This document shows positions 35,509 through 44,773 of a stretch of DNA of 64,000 nucleotides, piece after piece; position 1 is the stretch's first letter; each line of letters opens with the position of its first letter. This stretch comes from Natrarchaeobaculum sulfurireducens (GTDB lineage Archaea > Halobacteriota > Halobacteria > Halobacteriales > Natrialbaceae): NCBI RefSeq assembly GCF_003430825.1, contig NZ_CP024047.1, positions 868,001-932,000 of the forward strand, given 5' to 3'. The notes beneath the pieces are model-generated. The model was not told where the DNA came from and ran no database searches. It saw nothing but the letters and a program-made list of their open reading frames with translations. Made by a program: the position numbers and the translations under genes.

Positions 35509-37447
35509 CTCCGAGTCGGTCGATGATGACGAAACTGATGCTCGTCACCACGAGCAAGACGACGCCCATCGCGCTCGCCGGTCCGAGTTGGCGGTTCATG
35601 AACCGTTCGATCGCGACCGGCATCGTATACTGGTCGGTGCCGGTGGCGAGGATCACCGTCGAAGAGAACTCGCCCATCGAGATGGCGACGGCGAACGCCG
35701 CGCCGGCGACGACGCCCGGCCAGACCAGCGGGAGTTCGACGTCGACCAGCACCCGCACTCGAGAGGCCCCGAGCGAGCGCGCTGACTCGAGCAGCGACCG
35801 GTCGAGCGACTCGAGCCCGGGTGCGACGGTGCGGACGACGAACGGATAACAGGAGACGGCGTGAGCGGCGACGATGGCGAGCGCGCCGCCGACGGCGAAT
35901 CGCCAGCCCGCGAGTTCGACGCCGAAGACGGGACCGCGGAGCAGACCGATACCGACGATGATGCCGGAGACAGCCAGCGGTGCCATCGCGATGACGTCGA
36001 CCAGTTTTCGGCCGCGATAGCGTCGGGTGGTCAGCACGGAGACGACGACGCCCATCGGGAGTGAAATAGCCAGTGCGCCCGCGGCGAAGACGAGCGAGTT
36101 GCGGACGGCGGGCCAGGGACGGATCTGAAACGTCGCGCCGGTCGCCTGACGCTCGAGTAAGAATCGATAGTGCTCGAGAGTGAGCCCGTTCGCGCCGACG
36201 AGGCTCGTATAAACCATACTGGCGATGGGCGAGACGAAGACGAACAGGGCGACGACCGCGTAGACGGCGAGGCCGCCTCGAGGCAGCAGTTCACGAGCGG
36301 AGAACGCCGGCGGGACGAGGCGCTTTCGTGGGAGCGGCTGGGCGCCTCGAGAGCGGACGACGTGGGTCGCCTCGTATCGGAGATAGCCATAGAGGACGGC
36401 GAGCGAGATGGCGAGTTCGACGATCGCCAGCGCGGCCGCCTCGGCGTAGTTCAACTCCCGGATCAGCTGGTAGACGAACACCTCGACGGTCGCGAGCTGA
36501 AAGCCGCCCAGGGCGAGCACGATGGGAAACGTCCCGAACGTGAAGACGAACGTCAGCGCCGACCCCATCAACACGGCTGGATACAGTTGTGGGGCAACCA
36601 CGTCACGAAACGCCCGGAACGGGCTCGCACCCAGGCTCCGGGCTGTCTCGAACGCACGGGCGTCGACCGACTCCCAGGCGGCGACCGTCACGCGGGCGAT
36701 CAGCGGCGCGTTGTAGAACGCGTGAGCGATCAGGATGGCCTCGAGCGAGAACATGAGGTCGACGGGGCCGAGCCCGACAACGCCGAGCGCAGCGTTGAGC
36801 GTCCCGTTCTGGCCCAGGGTGGCGACGAAGCCGACGGCGACCATGATCGACGGGAAGACGAACGGGAGGATCGTCAGCGATCGGAGCGTTCGCCGTCCCG
36901 GAAATTCATAGCGAGCCAGGAGGTACGCCGCCGGCAGTCCGAGGGCCACACTCAACAGCGTCGATAGGACGGCCTGATAGGCAGTGAAGCCGACGATGCC
37001 GAGCCGCCGGTCGGCCGAGAGGAGGTCGCCGACGACCGCCAGGGGAGACTCTCCGGCGAACAGCCGTGCGAGGTCGCCGAAATAAAACGGATCCCGAAGC
37101 AGGTCGAGAAACAGCGAGAGCGTAAGCGCGCCCTCGACGTAGACGGCGTCGACGAAGACGGTCGCGACGGGATAGTAGAACAACACGAGCAACACGAGCG
37201 TGGTCCCGACAGCGAACGTCGCGATTGCCCGGCGCTCGAGGCGGTCGCGGACGCGCCGTTGCCGGTCAGTCGGGCTATCGGGGTCCTCGTCAGCCGACTT
37301 CGTAGCGGCTGGTTCGAGACCTACAGCGTCCGATCCGACGCCAGTAGCGGGACCAGCGCCCTCAGCCGCCTGAGATGGCGTTCCAGCCGGTCTCGAGGTG
37401 CCGTCAGCCGTCGAGGGGCCGTCGTCTGCTGGATCGGTGTTAGTCAC
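35489..37447 (-). CDS. thiP: ABC transporter permease with two fused membrane domains (thiP-like)
   Basis: A 652-residue protein with about 12 membrane helices in two similar halves. Each half carries an EAA-type loop (for example SVDARAFETARSLGASPFRAF near residue 275 and SLDRSLLESARSLGASRVRVL near residue 557) that contacts the ATPase. The first about 75 residues are a charged, low-complexity extension (rich in Pro, Gly, Asp). Fused permeases of this kind serve thiamine (ThiP) and iron (FbpB) systems. It follows the binding-protein gene after 61 nt. Confidence 0.88.
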   Translation of the reverse strand: MTNTDPADDGPSTADGTSRPAGTPSQAAEGAGPATGVGSDAVGLEPAATKSADEDPDSPTDRQRRVRDRLERRAIATFAVGTTLVLLVLFYYPVATVFVDAVYVEGALTLSLFLDLLRDPFYFGDLARLFAGESPLAVVGDLLSADRRLGIVGFTAYQAVLSTLLSVALGLPAAYLLARYEFPGRRTLRSLTILPFVFPSIMVAVGFVATLGQNGTLNAALGVVGLGPVDLMFSLEAILIAHAFYNAPLIARVTVAAWESVDARAFETARSLGASPFRAFRDVVAPQLYPAVLMGSALTFVFTFGTFPIVLALGGFQLATVEVFVYQLIRELNYAEAAALAIVELAISLAVLYGYLRYEATHVVRSRGAQPLPRKRLVPPAFSARELLPRGGLAVYAVVALFVFVSPIASMVYTSLVGANGLTLEHYRFLLERQATGATFQIRPWPAVRNSLVFAAGALAISLPMGVVVSVLTTRRYRGRKLVDVIAMAPLAVSGIIVGIGLLRGPVFGVELAGWRFAVGGALAIVAAHAVSCYPFVVRTVAPGLESLDRSLLESARSLGASRVRVLVDVELPLVWPGVVAGAAFAVAISMGEFSSTVILATGTDQYTMPVAIERFMNRQLGPASAMGVVLLVVTSISFVIIDRLGGESFGI

Positions 37448-37508
37448 TGTGATGGGAGGTACTGGTCGGTCGTCGGTCCGTGATCCACGTGTCGGTCACT
37501 CGCGTCGC

Positions 37509-38600
37509 TTACACGTCTCCGGCGACCTCGCGGCCCCAGTCTTCGAGCCACGTCGAGAGGTTCCCGCTGAGTTCGTCGTAGTCGAAGAAGACGATCTCGT
37601 CGGGGTGTTCGGCGTAGTCGCGGTACACCTCCGGTGGCTCGGCTGACTCGACGACGGGGCCGGTCACGTTCCGTTCGGCGACCGCCGCCTGCACGTCGGG
37701 CTCTAAGACGAAGTCGACGAACTCGTGAGCGAGGTCGTCGTTCGTGCCGTCGGCGAACCGGGCCGCACCGAGCAGGTTGGCGTAGCCCTGGCCCTCCAGG
37801 AAGCCGACCTGGTGTTTCTCGAGGTCTTGCTCGTCGCGCTTTGCGTACACGCGGTCGTTCGAGTAGGAGACGATCATCGGCACCTCTTCTTCGAGGAACT
37901 GGGGGTAGACGTCGCTCCAGCCGTCGAGGACGCGCGCGTCGTTCTCGAGGAGGTCGTTCCAGAACTCGAGATAGCCGTCCTCGCCGAACTCGTCGATCGT
38001 CCAGAGCATAAACAGGAGCCCGGTCGTCCCCTCCTGAGGGTTCGAGAGGGCGAGTTTTCCCCGGTACGCCTCCGAGAGCAGGTCCTCGAACGATCCGGGG
38101 GCTTCGAGCGAGCGACCGTCGTAGACGAGGCTGCAGTAGCTGAGCCACGTCGGAACGACCCGGTCCTGGGGATCGAAGTAGTAGTCCTCGCCGACGTCGT
38201 CGAGGTTCGAGAGCGCGCCGTCGTCGATGGGGACGAAGAGGTCCCCGTCGGCGTTCTCGTCGATCCGGACGAGGTCGTGGGGCCTGACGTTCAGGTAGAC
38301 CTCGGCGTCGTTCCCGACGCCCTCGTTGTGCCGTTCGATGTAGTAGTTGATCCCCTGGTCGCGGACGTCCCACTCGAGGGTGGCACCCGTCCGCGCTTCG
38401 AACTCGTCTTTGACCCACGGGCCGGCGCTATCGCTCGGCGCGTCGACGAAGGCCTCCGTCGACGCGACCACGATGGTATCGTCGTCCTCGACCGAGCCCG
38501 TCGTCCCACCGGTACCGTCGTCGACTTCCTCTGCGGAACAGCCGGCAACGGCCGCAGCACCGACTGCAGCGCCTGATGCCAGAAACGTCCGTCGTCTCAT
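37509..38600 (-). CDS. thiB: Thiamine-type ABC transporter substrate-binding lipoprotein
   Basis: A 363-residue binding protein. The N terminus MRRRTFLASGAAVGAAAVAGCS is a Tat signal with a lipobox ending AAVAGC, so it should be anchored outside the membrane by a lipid at Cys21. Family text includes IVVASTEAFVDAP at the first strand, VPTWLSYCSLVYDG, and LALSNPQEGTTGLLFMLWTI. The set is ThiB/TbpA-like. Thiamine uptake also fits the nearby tenA pair. Iron-binding relatives are an alternative. The gene is 55 nt downstream of an asparagine-synthetase-like gene on the same strand. Confidence 0.85.
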   Translation of the reverse strand: MRRRTFLASGAAVGAAAVAGCSAEEVDDGTGGTTGSVEDDDTIVVASTEAFVDAPSDSAGPWVKDEFEARTGATLEWDVRDQGINYYIERHNEGVGNDAEVYLNVRPHDLVRIDENADGDLFVPIDDGALSNLDDVGEDYYFDPQDRVVPTWLSYCSLVYDGRSLEAPGSFEDLLSEAYRGKLALSNPQEGTTGLLFMLWTIDEFGEDGYLEFWNDLLENDARVLDGWSDVYPQFLEEEVPMIVSYSNDRVYAKRDEQDLEKHQVGFLEGQGYANLLGAARFADGTNDDLAHEFVDFVLEPDVQAAVAERNVTGPVVESAEPPEVYRDYAEHPDEIVFFDYDELSGNLSTWLEDWGREVAGDV

Positions 38601-38655
38601 TACTCAGTGATCACAGTCGGTGGTACGTAAGTGGCGCGATCCGTCACGCGGCGTG

Positions 38656-40383
38656 TCAGTCGTCCGCACTGACGTCGAGAAGTCGGTCGAATCTGGGCGA
38701 CTCGAGCGTTGCATGGGAGTCTGAGAGATCGAGACGCCCCGTCTCGCTCAGCACGCGAAGGGCGTAGAACGTTCGTCCCTCCGCAAGTCGTTCGCGCAGC
38801 GCCGGGTGGACGGCGCCGTCCCAGGCCAGCGGGTGCGATCCGGGCTTGGACCAGCGGTTTCGGGGCGCGAGAAACGGTGGATCCCATTGCCCATCGCGTT
38901 CGGTGAACTGCCGGACCGGCGTGTGTCGAAGGAGTGCGCAGTGACGATCGGCCGCCGACACCGTCCGATCGATGAGCCCTGCTCGCTCGCTTGAGACGTC
39001 CGCCACCTGCCGGTAGCGCTCGACGGCCAGCTCCGCGTGCAGTCGCTTCTCTCGACGGTACTCGAGCGGGACGCGTTCCCAGGCACGGACGTACGCCGGG
39101 TCCCACAGCGGAAGCCACCACTCGAGGCCGGCGTGGTCGTACGCCCGCAGGTCGCCGTTGGTGAACGTCGCCATCCGGCCCCGCCACTCCCACCGTTCGT
39201 AGGCGGCTGCGGCGCTCGCGGGGCCGTCGATCTCGGTGATGTCTCGATCACCGAGCAGAATCCTCGAGATCCGGGATGCAAACGCGTCGCGCTTCAGGGC
39301 TGGGTCGGCGTCCCACAGCGTGTAGTGATAGTCGAGGACGTACCCGAGGAGCCCCTCGAGCGACGGATCGACGACCTCGGAGTCGGTATCGAAACGTCCA
39401 CAACCGGTCTCGAGCCGCTCTTCGCCGGCTCCGGCTGCGAACCGCGGCAGCCGCTCGCTCGGTGTCGCGACGGTATGGCCGGGACAGTATAGCGCGTCTT
39501 CGGGCAGCCGTCCGGCCTCGAGCAGCCGGTGGAGTGCGGGGACCTCGGCGAGAAACGGCAGGGCGTCCCCACCGAACGCCTGCTCGCGGTAGTCCCGTCC
39601 GACCTCGCCGTGATACCACTCCCACCAGCTGGACTCGTCGTAGGGGAGGAACTCCCAGCGAACGCCGAGTCGCGAGGCGACCTCGCGGCTGACCTCGACG
39701 TCTGGGTGACCCGACCGGCCGAACGTGAACGCGACCACGTCGCGACCGCGCGCGACGAGCGCCGACGCCAGCAGCCGCGAGTCGTAGCCGCCCGACAGCG
39801 GGAGGACAATTGGTCGCCCGCCAGCGACGCGCTCGAGTCGATCGAGTGCCGTCTCGAGGGCCGACTCGAGCCGGCGTCTTGGGGGTTCGCCGTCGACTGC
39901 TGCTCCGCGAGGCCAGTACCCACGATACGTCAGACGGTCGATCTCGCCGTCTGCGAGGCGAACGACTTCGCCGGGCTGGATCGCCAAAACACCCCGCCAG
40001 ATCGTCTCCGGGCCAGCCACGTACCGCGTCAGCAGGAACTCGCTCTCGGCAACGGGGTCTCTATCGGTGTCGATCGCATCTCGGACGATGCGACCGCGGT
40101 CCGAGACGACGCCCGCCGACGCGTAGTACAGCGGGATCGATCGAGCGCCGTCGGCGACGAGTATCGTCTCCTCGTCGATATCGATGACGGCAGCGTAGAA
40201 CCCCTCGAGAGTGGCTGCAACGCTGGTGGCCGCCTCGAGTGAGTCACCTCCCGCGTCGATCGCTTCCCTGAATCGCGCGGCCAGGGCAGCACCCTCGAGC
40301 AGGGAATCGGTCGCAAACGCCCGTCCGCGAACGGCGACTCCCTCGTGGCGTGACCACCGCGGCTCGACCAGACACGGTTCCAT
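38656..40383 (-). CDS. Asparagine-synthetase-like protein lacking the N-terminal catalytic Cys
   Basis: From ATG 40383 (MEPCLVEPRWSRHEG) a 575-residue protein. An N-terminal glutaminase-like domain (about 1-160, with VADGARSIPLYYA) precedes a synthetase domain with the pyrophosphate loop IVLPLSGGYDSRLLASAL (near 215). AsnB enzymes need Cys immediately after Met to use glutamine; here residue 2 is Glu, so glutamine hydrolysis is unlikely. Related haloarchaeal enzymes sit in surface-sugar clusters and may amidate or ligate a sugar acid. The TATA-like box at 40403-40410 favours this start over ATG 40467. Confidence 0.8.
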   Translation of the reverse strand: MEPCLVEPRWSRHEGVAVRGRAFATDSLLEGAALAARFREAIDAGGDSLEAATSVAATLEGFYAAVIDIDEETILVADGARSIPLYYASAGVVSDRGRIVRDAIDTDRDPVAESEFLLTRYVAGPETIWRGVLAIQPGEVVRLADGEIDRLTYRGYWPRGAAVDGEPPRRRLESALETALDRLERVAGGRPIVLPLSGGYDSRLLASALVARGRDVVAFTFGRSGHPDVEVSREVASRLGVRWEFLPYDESSWWEWYHGEVGRDYREQAFGGDALPFLAEVPALHRLLEAGRLPEDALYCPGHTVATPSERLPRFAAGAGEERLETGCGRFDTDSEVVDPSLEGLLGYVLDYHYTLWDADPALKRDAFASRISRILLGDRDITEIDGPASAAAAYERWEWRGRMATFTNGDLRAYDHAGLEWWLPLWDPAYVRAWERVPLEYRREKRLHAELAVERYRQVADVSSERAGLIDRTVSAADRHCALLRHTPVRQFTERDGQWDPPFLAPRNRWSKPGSHPLAWDGAVHPALRERLAEGRTFYALRVLSETGRLDLSDSHATLESPRFDRLLDVSADD

Positions 40384-40402
40384 GACCGTGCTTCCGCCGT
40401 CT

Positions 40403-40410
40403 AATATATA
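40403..40410 (-). promoter_or_regulatory. TATA box of the asparagine-synthetase-like gene
   Basis: The AT-only octamer, read on the minus strand as TATATATT, ends about 20 nt before ATG 40383 in otherwise GC-rich DNA. This position predicts a leaderless transcript starting at that ATG. Confidence 0.6.
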
Positions 40411-40469
40411 GCCCCGACGGCTGTGGTCGAGCTCGAGCAGGTGCCAACGTTGAATCCGTTTCGTCACGA

Positions 40470-41297
40470 ATGTTCGACTAGTAAACAGTACATGGGGTGT
40501 GTTCCGCTTACCTTGACCGACATGAACTCAAATATTAAAGATATAGTATATACATAGAATTCAGATAGGAATTGCCGGGCGAGCAATTATGTTCTCACCT
40601 GATCCGGATTGTACTTGGCTTTTTCAAGTCGATCTATTCCGATTCAAGCACTTTACTCGCCTTTTTCGGTAGTAATACGATTTCGATTCCGTCACTCCGA
40701 GACAAAATAGCATAAATACTAAATCAAACAGTTATATGTGATAAACTGGATAATAGTGGAAAAGTAATAGTAGGGATTCTGATCGTATCGCTTGACCATA
40801 GTTTCGATGGAGCTATCAAACACCTGTCTGCTCATCGATGGTGAAAGACAACCCCCGACGACACTGTCGTAGGTCTACTTCGGCAGTGACGAAACAAGTC
40901 TATACGGTAGATCCGCCTGACACGACGCAGGCATTACGGCTGTACCTCTGTAAACCTCTGGTTGATCAGCGTTCGGAACCACGCTCGAGCCAACTGGTGA
41001 GCAGTCGGGGCTGTAGACGCGTTCGATCTCGAAGGTGGACACGAGGCCGGGAGATGGGGCCTCTCCGTGTCAGCACTCATCGGTTCCGCTGGGCTCGCTG
41101 CCACTGCCGAACAACACCACTGCGCTATTTCGGCTGTCCCGAAACGAGTATGTGCCATTCGAAGGCTGTGATTCGAGTGGAATCGACACCCGTCGGCGGA
41201 CGATCCGATATGCCACTGATCGAACAGAGGCGTCTGTGCGGGCGCTGTCGCAATAGGAAGGATTATACACCGACGGACTGTCGGTCATGATAGACGA
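40470..41297. other. Intergenic region, AT-rich then ordinary
   Basis: The stretch 40480-40800 is unusually AT-rich (runs like TAAAGATATAGTATATAC). 40838-41290 can be read as several short frames, but none resembles a known family. It may hold relics of a mobile element. No inverted repeats or target duplications were found by eye. Confidence 0.4.
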
Positions 41298-42068
41298 ATG
41301 CCACAGACGCCGGGTCCGAACGGGGGGATCAACGCGACCAGAACGACGTTCGCCATCGTCGAAACGCTCCACGAGCGGGAGGCGGCAAGGTTGACCGAAC
41401 TGGCCGCGGACGTCGACATCGCGAACAGCACTGCCCACGAACACCTCGAGACGCTCAAAGAGTGTGGGTACGTCGTCGAAGACGAGGGGCTGTTCAGCCT
41501 CTCGCTGAAGTTCCTCGACCACGGGACACAAGCGAAGCGTCGGTATCGGGACCTGATCGAAGCCGCGAAACCGGCACTCGAAGGGCTCATCGACGAGACG
41601 AACGAGGCGATGAATCTCGTCGTCGAAGAACACGGTGAGGCGGTGTACGTCGACCGGATGACCGGCGAACGCGGCGTGCCGACGAACTCCTGGGCGGGCA
41701 AGCGAAAGCCGCTACATACGATTGCGTCGGGCAAATCGATCCTCGCGCACCTGCCCGATGAGCGCGTCGACCAGATCGTCTCCGCACATGCGTTGTCCCC
41801 GGTCACCGAGCGGACGATCACGTCGCGCGAGCGACTCGACGAGGAACTCGAGACGATTCGCGATCGAGGGGTGGCGTTCAACGACCGCGAATCCCACGAC
41901 CGAATTCGGGCGGTGGGGACGCCGATCGTCCTCGAGGGGGAGGTGTTCGGCGGGATCGCGATTGCCGGTCCGGCGAAGCGACTGACCGGGGAGTACTTCC
42001 GGTCTGAACTGCCGGACCTGCTGCTCGGTGCGGTCAACGAGATCGAACTGAAGCTGGCGTATCACTGA
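41298..42068 (+). CDS. IclR-family transcriptional regulator
   Basis: A 256-residue IclR regulator. The N-terminal winged helix (about 10-75) has TTFAIVETLHEREAARLTELAADV and NSTAHEHLETLKECGYV. The effector domain (about 85-256) includes LHTIASGKSILAHLPDERVD and AVGTPIVLEGEVFGGIAIAGPAKR. IclR proteins sense small carboxylates or aromatic compounds. It lies 120 nt upstream of the acyl-CoA dehydrogenase and CoA-transferase genes and is the obvious candidate regulator of that module. Confidence 0.92.
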   Translation: MPQTPGPNGGINATRTTFAIVETLHEREAARLTELAADVDIANSTAHEHLETLKECGYVVEDEGLFSLSLKFLDHGTQAKRRYRDLIEAAKPALEGLIDETNEAMNLVVEEHGEAVYVDRMTGERGVPTNSWAGKRKPLHTIASGKSILAHLPDERVDQIVSAHALSPVTERTITSRERLDEELETIRDRGVAFNDRESHDRIRAVGTPIVLEGEVFGGIAIAGPAKRLTGEYFRSELPDLLLGAVNEIELKLAYH

Positions 42069-42187
42069 CTCGAGGGCGTCCGGTGTCGACCTGTAACCTT
42101 CGCCGATGTGTGTCTCGCGTGTCGGTCCCTGGTAGCCGGTGCCAGAACGTGAAAGGTTAAGTCGTTCTGCCAGAGAGATAGTATCGT

Positions 42188-43354
42188 ATGCTCGACTACG
42201 TCGACCTAGAGGCAGATCTATCATCAGAGGAGAAACTCATCCGGGATACGGCCCGCGAGTTCGTTGCGGACAAGGTGGCTCCCGACATCGGTGAGCACTA
42301 CGAGGCCGGGACGTTCCCGACGGAGCTCATCCCCGAAATGGGCGAGATGGGCTTTTTTGCGCCCAACCTCGAGGGCTATGGCTCGCCGAACGTCTCCGAG
42401 ACCGCGTACGGATTGTTGATGCAGGAACTCGAGGCGTGTGACTCCGGGCTGCGCTCGATGGCCTCGGTGCAGGGTGCGCTCGTGATGTACCCGATTCATG
42501 CCTTCGGCAGCGAGGCACAGAAAGAAGAGTGGCTCCCGAAACTCGGCTCGGGAGAGGCCGTCGGTTGTTTCGGCCTCACCGAGCCCGAACACGGCTCGAA
42601 CCCGTCGGCGATGGAAACCCACGCCGAACGCGACGCCGATGGCTACGTCCTCAACGGCGCGAAGACCTGGATCACGAACTCGCCGATCTCGGATGTCGCG
42701 GTCGTCTGGGCACGTGACCGCTCGAGCGAGGACGAACCCGTCCGTGGCTTCCTCGTCGAAACGGACCGCGACGGCGTCTCGACGAACAAGATCGACGAGA
42801 AGTTCTCGCTTCGTGCCTCGATCACGGGCGAGATCGGCCTGAACGACGTTCGCATCCCCGAAGAGAACGTCTTGCCCGAAGTCAGCGGCATGAAAGGACC
42901 ACTGTCCTGTCTCACGCAAGCGCGGTACGGCATCGCCTGGGGCGCGGTCGGTGCTGCCCGCAACTGTTTCGAGACCGCACGCCAGTACGCACTCGACCGC
43001 GAGCAGTTCGGCGGCCCGATCGCTCGCTTCCAGCTCCAGCAGGACAAACTCGCGGAGATGGCGACCCAGATCACGCTCGCCCAGCTGCTCGCTCACCGAC
43101 TGGCCGACCTCAAGGAGGCGGGTGACCTCCGCCCACAACACGTCTCGATGGCCAAGCGCAACAACGTCCGGATGGCCCGTAACCAGGCTCGTATCGCCCG
43201 CGAGATGCTCGGCGGCAACGGCATCACCGCCGACTATTCGCCGATGCGTCACATGGCCAACCTCGAGACGGTCTACACCTACGAGGGGACCCACGACATC
43301 CACACGCTGATCCTCGGCCAGGACCTCACCGGCATCGCCGCCTACGAGGCCTAG
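42188..43354 (+). CDS. Glutaryl-CoA dehydrogenase-like acyl-CoA dehydrogenase
   Basis: A 388-residue flavoprotein. Typical segments are VGCFGLTEPEHGSNPSAMET (FAD/acyl site), LNGAKTWITNSPISDVAVVW, and the C-terminal YEGTHDIHTLILGQDLTG with the catalytic Glu366. The segment SGLRSMASVQGALVMYPIH is characteristic of glutaryl-CoA dehydrogenases, which oxidise and decarboxylate glutaryl-CoA to crotonyl-CoA. It is followed after 7 nt by a class III CoA-transferase that could supply glutaryl-CoA. Other short-chain substrates cannot be excluded. Confidence 0.85.
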   Translation: MLDYVDLEADLSSEEKLIRDTAREFVADKVAPDIGEHYEAGTFPTELIPEMGEMGFFAPNLEGYGSPNVSETAYGLLMQELEACDSGLRSMASVQGALVMYPIHAFGSEAQKEEWLPKLGSGEAVGCFGLTEPEHGSNPSAMETHAERDADGYVLNGAKTWITNSPISDVAVVWARDRSSEDEPVRGFLVETDRDGVSTNKIDEKFSLRASITGEIGLNDVRIPEENVLPEVSGMKGPLSCLTQARYGIAWGAVGAARNCFETARQYALDREQFGGPIARFQLQQDKLAEMATQITLAQLLAHRLADLKEAGDLRPQHVSMAKRNNVRMARNQARIAREMLGGNGITADYSPMRHMANLETVYTYEGTHDIHTLILGQDLTGIAAYEA

Positions 43355-43361
43355 TCGGACG

Positions 43362-44591
43362 ATGGTCGGAGAAGCACGCGAGCCCGACGGTGAGTCGGGT
43401 CCACTCGAGGGGATCACCGTCCTCGACGCCTCGCAGGTGCTCGTCGGGCCGTTCTGTACGATGCAACTCGCCGATATGGGCGCGGACGTGATCAAGGTCG
43501 AACGACCCGACGTCGGCGACCAGACCCGCGGCTGGTATCCGCCGCAGTTCGGCGAGGGCGAAGACGCCGTCAGTGCCTACTACGCGAGCGTCAACCGGAA
43601 CAAACGTTCGGTGAGCCTCAATCTGAAGACCGAAGACGGACGCGAACTCCTGCGCGAACTCGCCGCCGACGCTGACGTCTTCGTCGAGAACTTTCGCGTG
43701 GGGACGCTCGAGGAGTGGGGACTCGGCTACGAGGACCTCACGGCCGAAAACCCGGACCTCGTCTACTGTTCGCTGTCGGGATACGGCGAGTGGGGACCGT
43801 ACGCCGACCGGCCCGCCTACGACCTCATCATGCAGGCGGAAGGCGGGTTCATGAGCATTACCGGCGAAGAGGGTGGCGCGCCGGTTCGGATCGGCGTCGC
43901 CATCGCCGACATCGGTGCGGGGATGTACGCCGCCCAGGCGATCCTCGGGGCCCTGTTTCACCGGGAACGTGGCGGAAGCGGCCAGAAAATCGATATTAGT
44001 CTCTTCGACGGGCAGGTCGCCTGGCTGTCCTACATGGCGAGTAACTACTTCGCGACGGGCGAGCCGCCCAAACGGATGGGCAGTCGACACCCGACGATCA
44101 CGCCCTACCAGGCGTTCCCGACCAGTGACGGCTACGTCGTCATCGCGGCCGCCTCGGAGAAACTCTGGCGGAACCTCTGTCACACCCTCGACCGCGAGGA
44201 CCTGCTCGAGGAGGAGCGATTCGAAACCAACGCCGACCGGGTCGACCACCGCGACGCACTCGAGGAAATCCTCGAGGCGGAGTTCGCCGACTGGACGACC
44301 GACGATCTCGTCGAGACGCTCGAGGCGGGCGACGTGCCCGCCCGCGCCGTCCACGACATCGGTGACGTCTTCGATCATCCACAGGTCGACGCCCGTAACA
44401 TGCATCGAGAGATCCCCCATCCCGACGTGGGCTCACTCGAGATGGTCGCCAGCCCGATGCACTTTTCCGGGACACCGACGTCGATCCGACGCCATCCGCC
44501 ATCGCTCGGCGAACACACGGACGAAGTGCTTGCTGAACTCGGCTACGACGAGTCCGAACGAGAGCGACTGCGCGACGCCAACACCGTCTAA
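43362..44591 (+). CDS. Class III (CaiB/BaiF) CoA-transferase
   Basis: A 409-residue CoA-transferase. Family text includes VLDASQVLVGPFCTMQLADMGADVIKVERP near the N terminus, and RPAYDLIMQAEGGFMSITGE with the conserved Asp154 at the position expected of the catalytic carboxylate. These enzymes move CoA between acids, here probably onto glutarate or a similar dicarboxylate for the adjoining dehydrogenase. The gene is 7 nt after the dehydrogenase, so they form an operon. Confidence 0.88.
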   Translation: MVGEAREPDGESGPLEGITVLDASQVLVGPFCTMQLADMGADVIKVERPDVGDQTRGWYPPQFGEGEDAVSAYYASVNRNKRSVSLNLKTEDGRELLRELAADADVFVENFRVGTLEEWGLGYEDLTAENPDLVYCSLSGYGEWGPYADRPAYDLIMQAEGGFMSITGEEGGAPVRIGVAIADIGAGMYAAQAILGALFHRERGGSGQKIDISLFDGQVAWLSYMASNYFATGEPPKRMGSRHPTITPYQAFPTSDGYVVIAAASEKLWRNLCHTLDREDLLEEERFETNADRVDHRDALEEILEAEFADWTTDDLVETLEAGDVPARAVHDIGDVFDHPQVDARNMHREIPHPDVGSLEMVASPMHFSGTPTSIRRHPPSLGEHTDEVLAELGYDESERERLRDANTV

Positions 44592-44773
44592 CGGTTGTTC
44601 GGGATGCGCTCGTGATAGCGGGCGACCGATGGGAACTCGGCGTTTTCGATTGTGTTTTTCTCGGATTGATCGCCGCCCTCGAGCGGTGGCCACGATTGTA
44701 CTGTACTGTGGATTGAATCCGACGAGCAAAAAGCCGTGAATCGATAGACTGGCGACCGGAAACGGGGTGTGAG

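Noticed and set aside
40838-41290. 150-codon ORF before the IclR gene
   Set aside because: Arg/Ser/Cys-rich without motifs and surrounded by AT-rich non-coding DNA; probably noise.
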